Source of the DNA: Lithospermum erythrorhizon
Lineage: Eukaryota; Streptophyta; Magnoliopsida; Boraginales; Boraginaceae
Reading direction: 5' to 3'
Length of the DNA stretch: 64,000 bases
Assembly (NCBI GenBank): GCA_019722365.1
Contig: JADFUC010001889.1
Coordinates: 3,100,001-3,164,000, forward strand
Shown here: positions 24,431 through 36,790 of the stretch, piece after piece
Layout of the letters: each line of letters begins with the position of its first letter
Numbering within the stretch: position 1 is the stretch's first letter
Program-made: the position numbers and the translations under genes
Notes under the pieces: generated by a model
The model's input: only the letters and a program-made list of their open reading frames with translations
Databases searched by the model: none
Told to the model about the DNA's origin: nothing

Positions 24431-27220
24431 CCTAAAAATCGATAATAAGCCAATTTTTCACTAAACAATTACGTAGTACATTATGTTAAAGTCAAGTAAC
24501 TTTGTTACATGGACCTCTGACTTGTTACATCAACTAACAGTCCTCGTACAATATTTTTGTGATGCTGAAGAGTGCAGATATATCAAGGTGTGACAATACG
24601 ATCACGAGCTTCATCTGAGCCTTGAAGTATAATATTGTTGCATTATATTCTTGTAGTGAAACGGACAGTGTAATCGAATCAATTTGGCTTGTTATCATTA
24701 ATCTCATTATCATTATTATATCAAATCATATTTAACTTAATTAACATGTGGTAAATCAAAGCTATTGGAACTATTCTTGGGTGTGATCATTTTTGTTGAC
24801 ATGGAAAAGAAACAAATAGTAGGGTCATTATTGTTACGTGCTTTTATGTTCCTCTTGTTCGTCGTCAAGTGCAAAATAATCTTCCAATTTCATAACTTTC
24901 CAAGTGGTTGAGGTTCTGCAATTTCTGAATCTAAATGAAGCTAAGGTACAAGTCATGATGAACCACAAGTAAGATACTAGCTATATCCTCTTATCGGCTC
25001 CTTCAAGACGGTGAGCAACAAGTGTTGTACTTTTTGGAGGGAAGGATAGATAATTAGATATGGCTTTCAAGCTAGGCCTCAATTATATTGGTTTTGTACT
25101 ATAGATGCTAGCTTTATTTGTCACTTATATTGCACTCTGCTGGCTCTATTATTGTTCGAAAATTATGTTTTCTCCTATAGAAGAACTAAAAAGGACAAGA
25201 GTGTCATGTCTACGTACATATCATTCACTAGAGAATGAATTCATTGTGAAGTAAAATAATTCTTGCATATACATGCATGGTTTTTCATGCAGGGAGATTC
25301 AAGGGAGTTTGGGTATTCAATCAATACCTTATAAAAAAAAATAGCTTAAATGGTTAAGTTTATATTATATATGTAGGACATATATGGTTCAAAACCTTTC
25401 TCAAACATGTTATTTTGCTTTTGAATACTCCATGTTTAAATCCTAAATTTGTTTATGTTTCCACGCATCACAATGTTTCTAGGAGATTCTCTTAATAGTA
25501 CAACTATTAGGGAAATTTGGATTCTTTCTTATGTACAAAGTGAGATTATTTTGGGTGGCTAAAAAACTTCTACCTAAAGATTCTTTAGTTGGGGTTTGAA
25601 TTTTCTGAAAATCCAACCAACCAGTAGTATACCCCTATTTTGTTGTAAATTTTATCAACTACTCCATTTCAGTACTAAAATAAATTTCACTAGTGAATTA
25701 AGCAATCATGATCATGGAGAAAAGAGATGCTACACATACAAAAAGTGACTTGAACTTTTAGATGATACAAATGGAAACGAATTCAAATAAGATTCCCCGC
25801 TGGGTTAAGGGAGAGTGACTGAAAATAACACTGGCAGTATGAAAAATGCACAACATATAAACCCAATACAAAGATAGTCACATTAGAGGAATTGGGTCCA
25901 ACCTAGCATTTGGTGGATCTTGGGGGTAAACATTTTGGATTTATTAGTGTATGTCAAGTTAAACTTCGTTTGACAATGAAATGCAACGTAAATGTAAGAC
26001 TCTTTATCGCTAATAAAAAAGTTATTATTAGGGGTTCGAGTCTTCACAGGATAAGATAAGAACCACTTATGATCCTCTTAAATAAAGTAGAAAAACATCG
26101 CTAATAATTTGAGATGAAAATGGTTGTATATATTTTCAATTAACTATTTCCTTTCTTTTAATTAATAATGGCCAGTAGTTAGGAAGAAAATGTTTATTTC
26201 ATATTTTACTTTAATTTTTTAAAGAATGATCAATAGTAGTTCTCCTATTACTTCAGAAGACTCAAACCTCTAACCGTCATTTATCCTTAAGTTGCCCTAA
26301 TAACGACTAACGATCAAGTACTAACTACCATACAAAGAAGGCTAATGTACTCATAGTAATTTCTGATTTAAATACAATTTATCGCTACCTAATTAAGTGA
26401 TTTGATTCGTTGATGGCTTAATAGCCTGGTGGTAACTCAAGTTTCCGCAAGAAAGTATTATGTTCTACTTTCGTTGGAGACATATTTTACTTTATTTGTA
26501 GTACTTATTCTACTTTCTTTGTAGCATTTACTCTAATTGTCCTCGTAATTTGGAATACTATGTAATTGTTCTCTTCATCGCTAATTTATTAAAAAAAATT
26601 AAGTGATTTGATTTCATATTTAAATAAATCTCTTATATTTCATATAGAATAACTTTATGGATAATATAAAAAAGGCTATTAAAAAGGCTACAAGAATTTT
26701 ACGGTCTCTTTCTTTATTTATTCACTATATAAAATGTTCGAAAATTTCAAAGCCTTCACAATAATATATTCTTTATCGCCTATGGGCTATGGCGGCAAGT
26801 CATGATCGGGGATCTTCGGACTAGTTTCCAAATCTCCATTTACCTTGAACATTATTTTACAGAGGATTTGTACCAGGCCACTTGCCCAAATGGAGTACTA
26901 AATATCAAAACAAACTTCTCTGAGATCAAGAGTCCACTTGGATTTCTCTCATTGGTTGATCAAAGTTGAGTGGATAATTAGCTTCACTATGCACATCTTA
27001 ACTGTAATTTCTTATCTGATAATTATGGAAAAAATTAAATTTCTAAACTATAGTGTGGCCCATTTGTCACGTGGAGCGGCCTAATAAAAATCGATCTAGA
27101 CAGAAATTGTCATTTACAAATCTCTTCTAATCTCCTCTCCACCAATTATTATTTATCTCCCACGTGGGACTTTTGGCCCCACCCCCTCCCCACCATTACT
27201 TTTGTTTTTCATGATCGATG
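24431..27220. other. Intergenic, no gene seen
   Basis: No protein-coding similarity found. Around 25341-25396 an A-box-like gcttaaatggttaag and a B-box-like ggttcaaaacc lie about 30 bp apart, which could mark a tRNA-derived SINE. Its 3' tail and target duplications were not identified. Confidence 0.4.
25341..25430 (+). mobile_element. Possible tRNA-derived SINE head
   Basis: The A-box-like tagcttaaatggttaag and B-box-like ggttcaaaacc are arranged as in an RNA polymerase III promoter. No defined end, so weak. Confidence 0.25.
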
Positions 27221-27224
27221 ACAT

Positions 27225-27230
27225 TATAAA
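27225..27230 (+). promoter_or_regulatory. Candidate TATA box of the TIGR01589 gene
   Basis: A tataaa motif lies about 100 bases before the ATG at 27331. Position-based inference. Confidence 0.4.
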
Positions 27231-27330
27231 AATAACATCTTCTTGACACTTTAGGTTATGATCACACTCCATAATTGATCACTACCCTAAACTTTGAAGC
27301 TAGCTTGATCATCATCTTCTTCCTAAAAAC

Positions 27331-28295
27331 ATGGGAGATTCTGTTTCTTCATCATCTTCTGCCTCTTACATACACATGGTAACTAAATAAAAACATTTAT
27401 TTGCACACATGATCAATAATTTAATCTCATGCATCAACTAACTAAAGTTTTTTTTTTTTTACTTTTATTAATGTTAGAGATCATATATTTAATTTTCTAC
27501 TTAAGAAATGATGGACTTGATATTCTGAAAGAGTAATTTTTACCAGCTCATTCAATTCAACAATAGACTATTATTGTAATTAAGCCCACTAGTTAAAATC
27601 AAACAAGGGTTTACCGATACTTGTTTATGAGTTTCTAGCTTTCTACTAGTATAGTAATTGTGAGATAACTATTTGATCTACCAGCAGTGAACAGTCTTTG
27701 TTTTCCTACCTTACATATATATATGATCACACATTTAGAATAATAATATTTGTTTTTTAGGTGCAACACATGATTGAGAAGTGCTTGATCTTCCACATGT
27801 CTAAAGAAGAGTGCATTGATGCTCTTTCAAAGCATGCTAATATCCAACCAGTCATCACTTCTACTGGTATGTAATAACCATATATACTCCTATGTTGCTT
27901 GAATGTTCTTAATTAAGTTTATATGCAATTATGCATGCATGCAAATCTTAGACAACAATTTCTTTATTTTCCTTTAAAAAATATGAATGAAATTATTATT
28001 CAACATCAACATGTCCCAATATATCTATAAATAGTCTCCACTAATAAGCAGTACAGAGGTTTGGATAGTACGCAGTTTTATTACTTTTATGTCTATTATT
28101 TCATGATTTATGTATTTTTTGTTTTGAGGGCATGCAGTTTGGAGCGAGTTAGAGAAAGAGAACAAGGAATTCTTCGAGGAGTATGCTAAATCACAGGGAA
28201 AGGAAGATAGAATATCGGAGGCAGAAACGAGTGAAATAATTCAGAAGATGATCTCCGATCACGAAGACCGTGATCCCAAAGCTTCAAGCAAATAA
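27331..28295 (+). CDS. Plant-specific protein of TIGR01589/PF09713 family, three exons
   Basis: Exons are 27331-27378, 27761-27866 and 28138-28295, with gt/ag introns of 382 and 271 bp. The joined frame is 103 residues ending in TAA. The N-terminus is a Ser-rich leader (MGDSVSSSSSASYIHM). The conserved core, VQHMIEKCLIFHMSKEECID then ALSKHANIQPVITSTVW and ELEKENKEFFEEY, matches the short plant family 'A_thal_3526' (uncharacterised protein 1589), whose core is about 57 residues. The C-terminus is charged, with no membrane segment. The family function is unknown. All three exons are short, so the gene is invisible to simple ORF scanning. No lesion was seen and the gene looks intact. Confidence 0.88.
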
Positions 28296-29530
28296 ATAAG
28301 ACATAATATTGTGACACATAAATAATACTCCGTATAGATACATATATATTGATCAATCAAAATAGATCTAACAGGGATGAAATGGTTGGTCGTTACTTGG
28401 TTGTTGGATGATCCCGACTTGGATACTAAGCAGTGGCCAAATGCAGATACTAAGGATCAAATTAGTAATTTCATGCAAAAACACACCTCACACGTCTCAC
28501 ATAACACAACCCCAACACCATCAACCTCTTTCACAGCCCCGCCCCCCACCACCATATTCGCGAACGAGATCAAGGTAAATCGTAATCTCTTTTTTCGATT
28601 GATTCGATTATAGTAAGAAGTTTAATTTAAAATTTCCATTGTTTTAATTATTGAATGAATCCTAATTTGTAATTTCAATTGATTTGATTATTGAATGAAC
28701 CCTAATTTGTAATTTCAATTGATTTTATTAATTTGTAATATTTGTATGAAACTTAATTTACAATTTCAATTGTTTTGATTATTGAATGAACACTAATTTC
28801 TAATTTCAATTAATTTAATAATTTTATGAAACTTAATTTGCAATTTCAATTGTTTTGATTATTGTTTTAATTTGCAATTTCTAATTTTGATAGATTAATC
28901 ATTGTATGAACCATAATTAATTTCCAATTTCAATTTCAATTATTAGTAATTATTATATTATGTTTGCTATTTTAGATGTCTCAGTAATTCTTTTTCAGTA
29001 TACCACGTTTCTAGTATATTGTGGCATATTAAGTGTCTAAGATTATATTGTGTTAAATTTTAGATGTTGTTGTAGTAATTGTATTTCATTATGCCACGTT
29101 TCTAGTAGATTGCGGCATAATAACATGTTTTAATTTTATGTACTGAAAAGGTGGTAGGGTCAAAAGGTACTTAATTTATTATAATTGAATTACAACTAGT
29201 TATTATGCATGGAAAATCCGAATGTACTTTAAGAATATGAAAGTTTTTTCACAACTAAGTATTCTATAAATAAATCATTGAAGATAAAGAATTACTATCA
29301 GAAACAAAAAAAATATTATTAGAAAAATGAATACTACATTGAGCGAAAAATAGTTACTTGAAGACCTTGCATAACAAATAATTATTGAGATAATTTTGAG
29401 AGTTGCTTCACATTCAATTAAAGATGTTAATTCTGTAAAATTGAGGTAAAGTAGTAAATGATAGAATTTTTAATTTTTCTTTTTGTTTTGTCTTCATCAT
29501 GCCACATTTGTTGTATTGGCATGCAACTCA
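28296..29530. other. Intergenic with repeats
   Basis: Downstream flank of the TIGR01589 gene. It holds the tandem repeat at 28620-28960 and dispersed atgccacgtttctag motifs (about 29000 and 29095). The 78-residue frame at 28377 has no recognised similarity. Confidence 0.45.
28620..28960. repeat. Degenerate ~40-50 bp tandem repeat
   Basis: Repeated units of ttgattattgaatgaac, cctaatttgtaatttcaatt with small changes, about seven copies. AT-rich and non-coding. Confidence 0.75.
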
Positions 29531-29930
29531 TATAGCGGTATTTTTTGTGTGTAGTTGCAAGAATTTGATGAAAATAACATATAATGACTATGTGTTAAGG
29601 AAGGCAAACCTTGACAAAATCCTAGTGAGTCCATGGAATGTAAATGAATCAGGAAACAACTTTATGCAATTATGTGAAAATAGCAGAAATCGTGAAGCCT
29701 TATATAGAAAAGGCATTATAAGTAACTATTAAACAAATTTATGCAATAATTTTTTAATGATTTATGTTTTGATTTATATCTTGAGTTCTAATTAGAATTT
29801 ATGCTATCTGATTCATTTCTTTTCAGGAGGAACTATTGAAAGCGATAAATTATTTAAGACAAACAAGCTGAAGCCGGGTCACACAGGTCTGCTGCGCAGG
29901 TTGGCGCTTATTTTACTAGGACAAAACGAA
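29529..29930 (+). pseudogene. F-box (At2g35280-like) protein relic
   Basis: The frame from about 29530 reads FVCSCKNLMKITYNDYVLRK, then LDKILVSPWNVN and FMQLCENSRNREALYRKGI. This follows the post-F-box region of the plant At2g35280-like group (an SCK...DxxV...VxPW...F..C..SGNPEALYRKG pattern). After a stop at 29730, a segment starting at about 29827 (EELLKAINYLRQT) and, after a frameshift, AEAGSHRSAAQVGAYF continue the Sel1-like tail of the group. No F-box motif is visible upstream. Stops and shifts make it non-functional. Assignment is by pattern memory, so moderately sure. Confidence 0.55.
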
Positions 29931-30402
29931 GAGGGCACAAGTTATCTACGTGCCATAAAAACAGACAATAATAGAAAAGATGAAGTAATAGGCGAGAGAA
30001 ATTCCCGACATTGCACTATTACTGGATAAGAAATAGGGATATTCAAAAGCAAAGACTTCTCGATTGTAGCTTCAAACAACAACATGTCAAAGGAGCAACA
30101 TGATGGACACTGGATGAAAATGAAAAAGATATTGATTGTGAAAGATGTATTTGTGTTATAGAAAAAAATTTATTTTATGATTACAAAAAAGGTCATTTCA
30201 ATTATTAAATGAAAATATTTTGTTTTATATTGGCTTATAAATGTAATTTCATAACAGATATCCTTTACAAATTTATGCAACAGTTTACCATAATAATTTT
30301 TTTGTTATGCCACAATAATGGTTTGATATCGTTTTTAATTTTATGCCAAAATATAAGTCATATATGGCTTTTACATGATATATGATCTTCAAAATTAGTT
30401 AA

Positions 30403-30640
30403 CACTAGTAAAACAATATTCAGAATAATTTCAAATGTTATACTGTTATGCCACAATTTGCAACAATATGAAACTCAATGAAACAAAACTCCGGACTACG
30501 ATTGACTAGTAAAACAATATTCAGTCATAATTTCAAATGTTATACTGTTATGCCATAATTTGCAACAATATGAAATAAATGAAACAAAACTCCAACAAAC
30601 TGCAGATTCAACTAGTAAAACAATATTCAGTCATAAAACT
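30403..30640. repeat. ~103-bp tandem repeat, about 2.3 copies
   Basis: Copies start at ctagtaaaacaatattcag near 30404, 30507 and 30611. Each continues with aatttcaaatgttatactg and ttatgcca(c/t)aatttgcaacaat, then atgaaacaaaactcc. Non-coding. Confidence 0.8.
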
Positions 30641-31440
30641 AAAAGTATCAATATCACAGACATGAAACTGGATCATAGTATTTACTAGCAACGTAGAAAG
30701 TGAAAAAGTATTGTTTTAAACACTTAAAAATCAAGCTTTTTTCGTTTTTTTCCACCGAGGTTAAGCCTCTCTTTGTTCTGATTATTTGCCATCCTTTGAA
30801 TGTTGGCCCTTAAACAGTTTTTCTTGGAATTATTAGGCTATTATGAAATCGATTCGAAATTGCGTTGTTTGACGGAGCAATTCTTCTCTGTCATCCTTCA
30901 TCCGACTCGAGCGATTCTATTTCCGTCTACATTTGTCATTCCATTCCTTCAAAAATATCATAACCATGGCCAGCGTATTTGACCGATGTTGTTGTTTTAG
31001 CACTCTCGGCGTCATTACCCAGCGTCCCGTTAGTGAGACGGTTCATCCTATTGTATGCTGATAGAGTTACATAGCAGTTTCATAAATCAGCGTGTCTCTT
31101 AGGGCTTAACCTTTAGTATGTATTTTGTCGTGGGTGCTGAGTAGATCATAAATCCTTTGTGGTACTAAATAACGCCCGTCTTGATTCGGCGCAAATATGA
31201 CAAAATGCTCCTGCCAACTGTGATAGAAAGACTGCTTGTGATATGATTGGAAAAACACACTTCAAAATAGACTATGATATATAATACAAATTTAAAAATC
31301 ATATCTGATATATAAACCATATCCTCCCAACATAATGACATACAAGTAAAAACCATCATTATAAATGCTTACATAAATGTCATCATCATTATAAATCATC
31401 GTCATGATATATAAACCGTAACTCGAACTCCTCTTTCTTT

Positions 31441-31498
31441 ATCATCATCGTCATCATCATCATCATCATCATCATCATTATCATCATCATCATCATTA
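31441..31498. repeat. (ATC)n microsatellite
   Basis: About 18 tcatca-type trinucleotide repeats with a few interruptions. Confidence 0.95.
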
Positions 31499-34429
31499 TA
31501 TATATCACTTAGTCACCGTAAATTAAATCATTTTTACTTCATTAAATGCTTTTAATCTATTTCTCTTGCTTACTAGTTGTCAAGCGATTACGCATAGTTA
31601 ATTATTTTCTTGAATAGCGCATCTTTCTCCTTTGATATTTTGTATGCTTTGGGATCTACAAAATAAATTTTAAGTCCCAATTGACTAGAATTTAAATTTA
31701 TAACTATGATTTAAATGTAAAATCTGATGCATTTGAAGAACATATCTATATACTTTATAATAGTGTCATCGATAAGGTCTCTTTAACTTTTTACTAAGAC
31801 TATGTTGTGCTCTAGAATGGGAGTTAATTACAGAGGCAATACAATGGTTAACAGACTTGATAATAATTAAATAATAATGTGGTTAAAATCATTAAATATT
31901 GATGTTACGTGACTCTATTGGATAACTAAAATAAATAATTTATATTTATGTTAATACTTCATTGTAATTATAGATCGTAAAGTAATATATTGGGAAGTTA
32001 CATTATTTCGTTATTCTACCTTTTAGTTAGACAAAAATATTGAATAATTAAAATAAATAATTATATTTATTTATTTACTTCATTATAATTATAATCACAT
32101 ATCTGTCTATATCATTACAAGTATGAATAGCGTTGGTGTCTTTCATTTTTTGTAAGACCTTTAATACATATAATTATTAAATAAGAATCATTTTAATATG
32201 AAGTTAAATAATTATTAAATTTAATAATTAACTAATCTAAATGAATTCAAAATATAGACATGTACAATGTTATCGATCCCAATAACATTAAATGCCTGCT
32301 TGAGAAAAAAAATATTATAAAAATGATTAACAACAGGCACTAATATATTACAAACTATTCTTTAGCATAAATATGGAAATTAAAAACTGGACAAATAAAT
32401 GTGATTAAAGAAACCATACCAGTAAGATGCTCTTCTTCCATCAACATGTTGAACTGCAAAAACATAACAAAACTAGAAAAAAAAAATCAAAAAATTAATC
32501 AACTTTTAGGTGATACTAACTAAACTTTTAGATGATACTGATATAAACAACATTAATCAACTAACATTACGAAAAAACCAGAAAAAAATCAAAAAATTGA
32601 CATTAAAACAAAATTCAAAAAATTAGTGATGAACATTATGCATCAAACAAATAAAATCATTAATACTAAGGATCAATTTTCTTTATCAATCATGAGATCC
32701 AATGAATGAGATGAATTTAATAAGATAATACTAAGTATCTCTTAGTACTAGAATGATTAACTCATTCGATACATTATGTATCTAGCCAATAATATGATCA
32801 GTCGCTGTAAAAACATTACCTAGGTCAGGAAGAGCTAAACTCAAAGGGTCCCTCCTACTTGAAGCTTCATTTAAGGATACGATCAATGTTGCCATGTTTA
32901 TGTAGTCCTATGCAATACTCCGTATCATATTTCGTATATAGTTTTATCATACGAAGCATATCATCTATATGTATGCATGCAAAATTGCAGTTCAGCTCCT
33001 GTATTAATTTGGTGTAAGGGGTTGAAGGTATGTACATACATCAATAAATATTTGGAATAGGACGACATACATCTTTGATCCCCCAAGGGTTGTCTTAGTC
33101 ACAATTCTATATTTTACAGTTAGAGTTAGTACAACAAGCAACAACTTTTCGCTGAATTAAATTTCAGATAGTCGTGGCTCAAGTTATAGATCTAAATTGA
33201 GCAATGTTGGTCTTCGGGCTAAAAGCAGAGCGAACCAACTCTTTGGCTCATTGAACAAGGCCCTGACCAAGTAGGCGACTCAATTTGTTTCCAAACTAAG
33301 TTAATATTAGTCTAGCTCTTACTCCTCTTGACACATACACTACTCTATCTACATACGTATGTATAAAATTATTCCATTATATATCCCATTTGTTTCAAAA
33401 TATCAATATTAATTTCAAAATAATACTACTCTATTGAGGAATTATATATTACTTATTTTTATTTGACCTTATATAAATAAAAAATAATCATTACATCACT
33501 TTATTATTTAAGGCGAAGAATTATATAAGATAAATTTATTAACATAATAAGGGAGATGTATCATTGAAAATCTAAATATATAAGAAAATACTTTATAATA
33601 TCTCAAGTATTGTGAAATGCAAGAATGATGTATTTTATAGAGGCCATTAAACTTTTCTGGCTGAAATCAGGTTTGAAGATGTTAGTTTCATTTATTTTGT
33701 TCCCTCTCCAACCTTGAAACAGAACCAAATTTCTCATCTAACCATTTGATAATGTCTAAAAACACAATCTCCATGTTTTCTAAAAGTTCTCCATAGAGTA
33801 AATCATGCCACATTCCAGGGTACAACTTCAACGTCTTGTCCGAGCTTGAAGCTGAGTGGTACAAAAGTTTGCTAGCAGACGGATCAGTAACTTTATCATC
33901 TTCTCCATGAACAACTAGAAATGGTAACTTCACCTATTGCAAGATAAAAAAATTATCAACTTAAGATGAGATATATATTAAGATACTAATGAAGTTTTCT
34001 TTAATTATATCCATCTCTTTGTGGAAATCAAATTAATAATTGATCAAATATTGTTAAAAGTTATGGGTGGGTAGATACAAAATATTATTAGTATTAATTA
34101 TTATTGATATCGTATTAACAGTAATAAGCAGGTATTAAGTTATTATTCTGTGAAGTATTTAAGTATTACAACGCATAAATATGAATTTAGTTTAATACGT
34201 ATATTTTTAAGTTTATTCAACAAATATTATTTTATATTATCATTTTATAAATGAGGTATAGCCAGAGGTTTGGTTCCAGTCCCTGTAGTCACTTGGACCT
34301 AGCTTAATGCCCCAGACATTAAGCAGAAACACGATATCTTGGGCCAGAGACTTAATACTGTCATCTACTAAAGATCTAGAAGTTTATTAGGTTTGGTTTT
34401 TTGGTGATTATTTCGTAGAGCGTATTTTT

Positions 34430-34560
34430 CGAACTGTTGATGGTCGGCGATGTATATTCGCGAGATGTTTTCTTGTTATTCTTAGCATGCAATTATCCAA
34501 TTACGTGAGTTTGAGGAGTGTGATAGAGTAATAGACAGTGGAGTAGTCTATACTGTGGCT
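34430..34560 (+). mobile_element. LTR-element fragment in lipase intron
   Basis: The segment gaactgttgatg...gcgatgtat...gagtttgaggagtgtgatagagtaatag parallels 41195-41315, including the polypurine tract/LTR junction of the miniature element there. It is therefore a second copy of that family, antisense to the host gene. Confidence 0.55.
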
Positions 34561-36599
34561 GATGAAGATGAAAGTTTTATGAAGATACAGAGATTTTTAT
34601 CAGATTTGAAGACGCATTTCCAAGTTAGGACATTTCGATGTTTCATGCTCAACAGGGAGGGTATTAAATGAATCAGGAGAAGATTAGGAAGATATTATTA
34701 GTATTAATTATTATATATTAATTTAGTAATAATTTGAAGGATTAATATTATTCACAAGTAAATTATTTCATATTCTACCTACTAAATATGGAGTTAGAAG
34801 TTTATTCAATACGATATTATTTTATATTATTCTATTATTCTTATTATAATCTTAATTGGAACTAGCTCTATTACCATGTTAAAAGTTTATGATAGTCCAT
34901 ACTAAAATTAAGATATGTTCCATACGATACAAGAAAAATGTATATGGTATGTTAAATAAGAAAGACGACTAACCTCTTGTAGTCTTTTCTCCAATTCAAT
35001 GCTGATTTTCATTAGCTGGATACCGGTTTGCAAGCGTGGTTTGCCTTTGTAGCAGTATGGGTTTTCTCTAACCTGTCCATCATAAGATTACTCTTATTAT
35101 TAATTAATCCTCTCCAGTTGCCAATAGTAGAAGTTAAATTACTTTCTCGAAATGAAATACGAAGTAATTTTAAAAGTAACACAATCAGTTCAAGTATAAT
35201 CTTTCAGTGAATACTCTTAAAATTAACATTACTAAAAAATTATGAGTCGTTTGAAACATTCTTTTCTTTCTGAATGATGTCAATTTAATTGATTGATCTG
35301 ATTGAGTAAATTTAATCGAATTATGATTTGATCATATTTAGTGGCAATTAATGTTACGGATTGAGTCACGGTTATTGTACACGACTATATCATATTTATA
35401 ATTTGGTAAAACGAGGCATTAGCGATCAACCAGCTACGCCGTATAAATTACATGATCCATTTATACAAAAATAATTAATGGTTCGGTTAATTTAGGAATC
35501 AAATTACGATTATATGAAATTATTTTGACAGTTAAGCTATATGAAGCTCGAAAAACATATATGTATGTATACCTCTTTTCTGACTCGAGGATTTCGGAAG
35601 GCAAGATCGACAATGTCTTGATTTGTTGGGATAATCTTCCAAGTAGGTATGCAATAACCAAGCATCGTCAAAACACCATTTACTACTGCATTAGGCTTCA
35701 TGCCATCTGCAAGCTGTTTACATTCCAAAAAAAAAAATGCCAGTTATGTCCCGTAAATCCTCACCGATACTTCTACTAATTTCATTTATTCCTCTATTAA
35801 TTTAAAAAACATAATTTTCATAATCTTTTATATAGAAAATGAGTTATAATTAATTATTTTGTTTCAAATTTACCTAGTGATATCCCGGGACTCGGGTCGA
35901 AACTTGGACGGACAACCAGGCTCGATGGGCCACATGAAATAAAATTGCTTATTTCGATTTCAAAATTCTACTTCCGGAGTTGAATCAGATATACATGAAC
36001 GACTTGTAACCCGATTCATTTTTTAACATAAAAGATTATTACTTATTTATATTATAAGAATTACATCAACCTGAATATTTTTAACTAATAGTCTAATAAA
36101 ATGTTGAAAATCGGGTTTTGATTCGAGTGTCGAATCGATTTGATTATCCGGTTTCGATTCAGTCCCAAGTCAAGTATACTTCAATTTTTTATTTTTTATT
36201 TTGAGCTGATTCCGAATCTACGTTCGGGTTTAAACCGTTACCGAGCCGAATTCTAGGTTGACTAGTCCGAGATAAACAATACTATGATCAGTATGAGTCA
36301 TGCGTTTGACTCAATTTAACGACAATGATTGGTATTTTATTCTGTTTTATGCGGAGTAATAAAAGTTATGACTTTACAATGCTACCTTATTGATTGATAA
36401 AAGAGCTACTTTGGTGGGCAAATATGTTACCTAAGTCATTATCTAAGGTAGCATTTAAAAGCACTATTCTCTAGTATTGCTAAAGTAAATGTTTACTTGC
36501 GACATAGTGTTTAAATCAATTTTTAAGCGCTATTTAAATGAATTTCGTAGTAGTATTCTCAATTCTAAGCTAGGTGTATTATTACATTATATGATTTGA

Positions 36600-36790
36600 T
36601 TATGAGTATTTGTTGGAACGCATTGTCGGGATATGGTCGGGAGTTATAGGTCCCGACCTATGTTCCGATCTTTCGACGTGTGGTGACAGTAGGAGTTTGG
36701 GGAGGATTTGGGGCGGTGCCAAAGTCGACGCTTCTCCCGACGATAGGACACATATTCGGCCTGGCGTTTTGTATTGGAGCCTAAATATTA
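36600..36790. repeat. GC-richer transposon-like insert in lipase intron
   Basis: A block with tgtcgggatatggtcggg and gtcccgacctatgttccgat contrasts with the AT-rich intron around it. No coding motif recognised. Probably a fragment of a repeat. Confidence 0.35.

Larger units (their letters stand above)
29931..33680. other. Intergenic with repeats, no intact gene
   Basis: Contains the ~103-bp tandem repeat and the ATC microsatellite listed separately. Near 30050-30170 a short frame (LDENEKDIDCERCICVIE) might be the Cys-containing tail of the F-box relic. The frames at 30800 and 31165 are not recognised. Confidence 0.4.

Noticed and set aside
26400..26600. Possible SINE around ttaatagcctggtggtaactc
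   Set aside because: An A-box-like motif is present but no B box at the right distance and no clear tail.
28377..28613. 78-residue ORF as a first exon of the F-box relic
   Set aside because: A donor-like aag/gtaaat follows it, but the protein lacks an F-box and resembles nothing recognised.
31441..31498. CRISPR-like short repeats
   Set aside because: A simple trinucleotide microsatellite with no spacers, and the window is eukaryotic.
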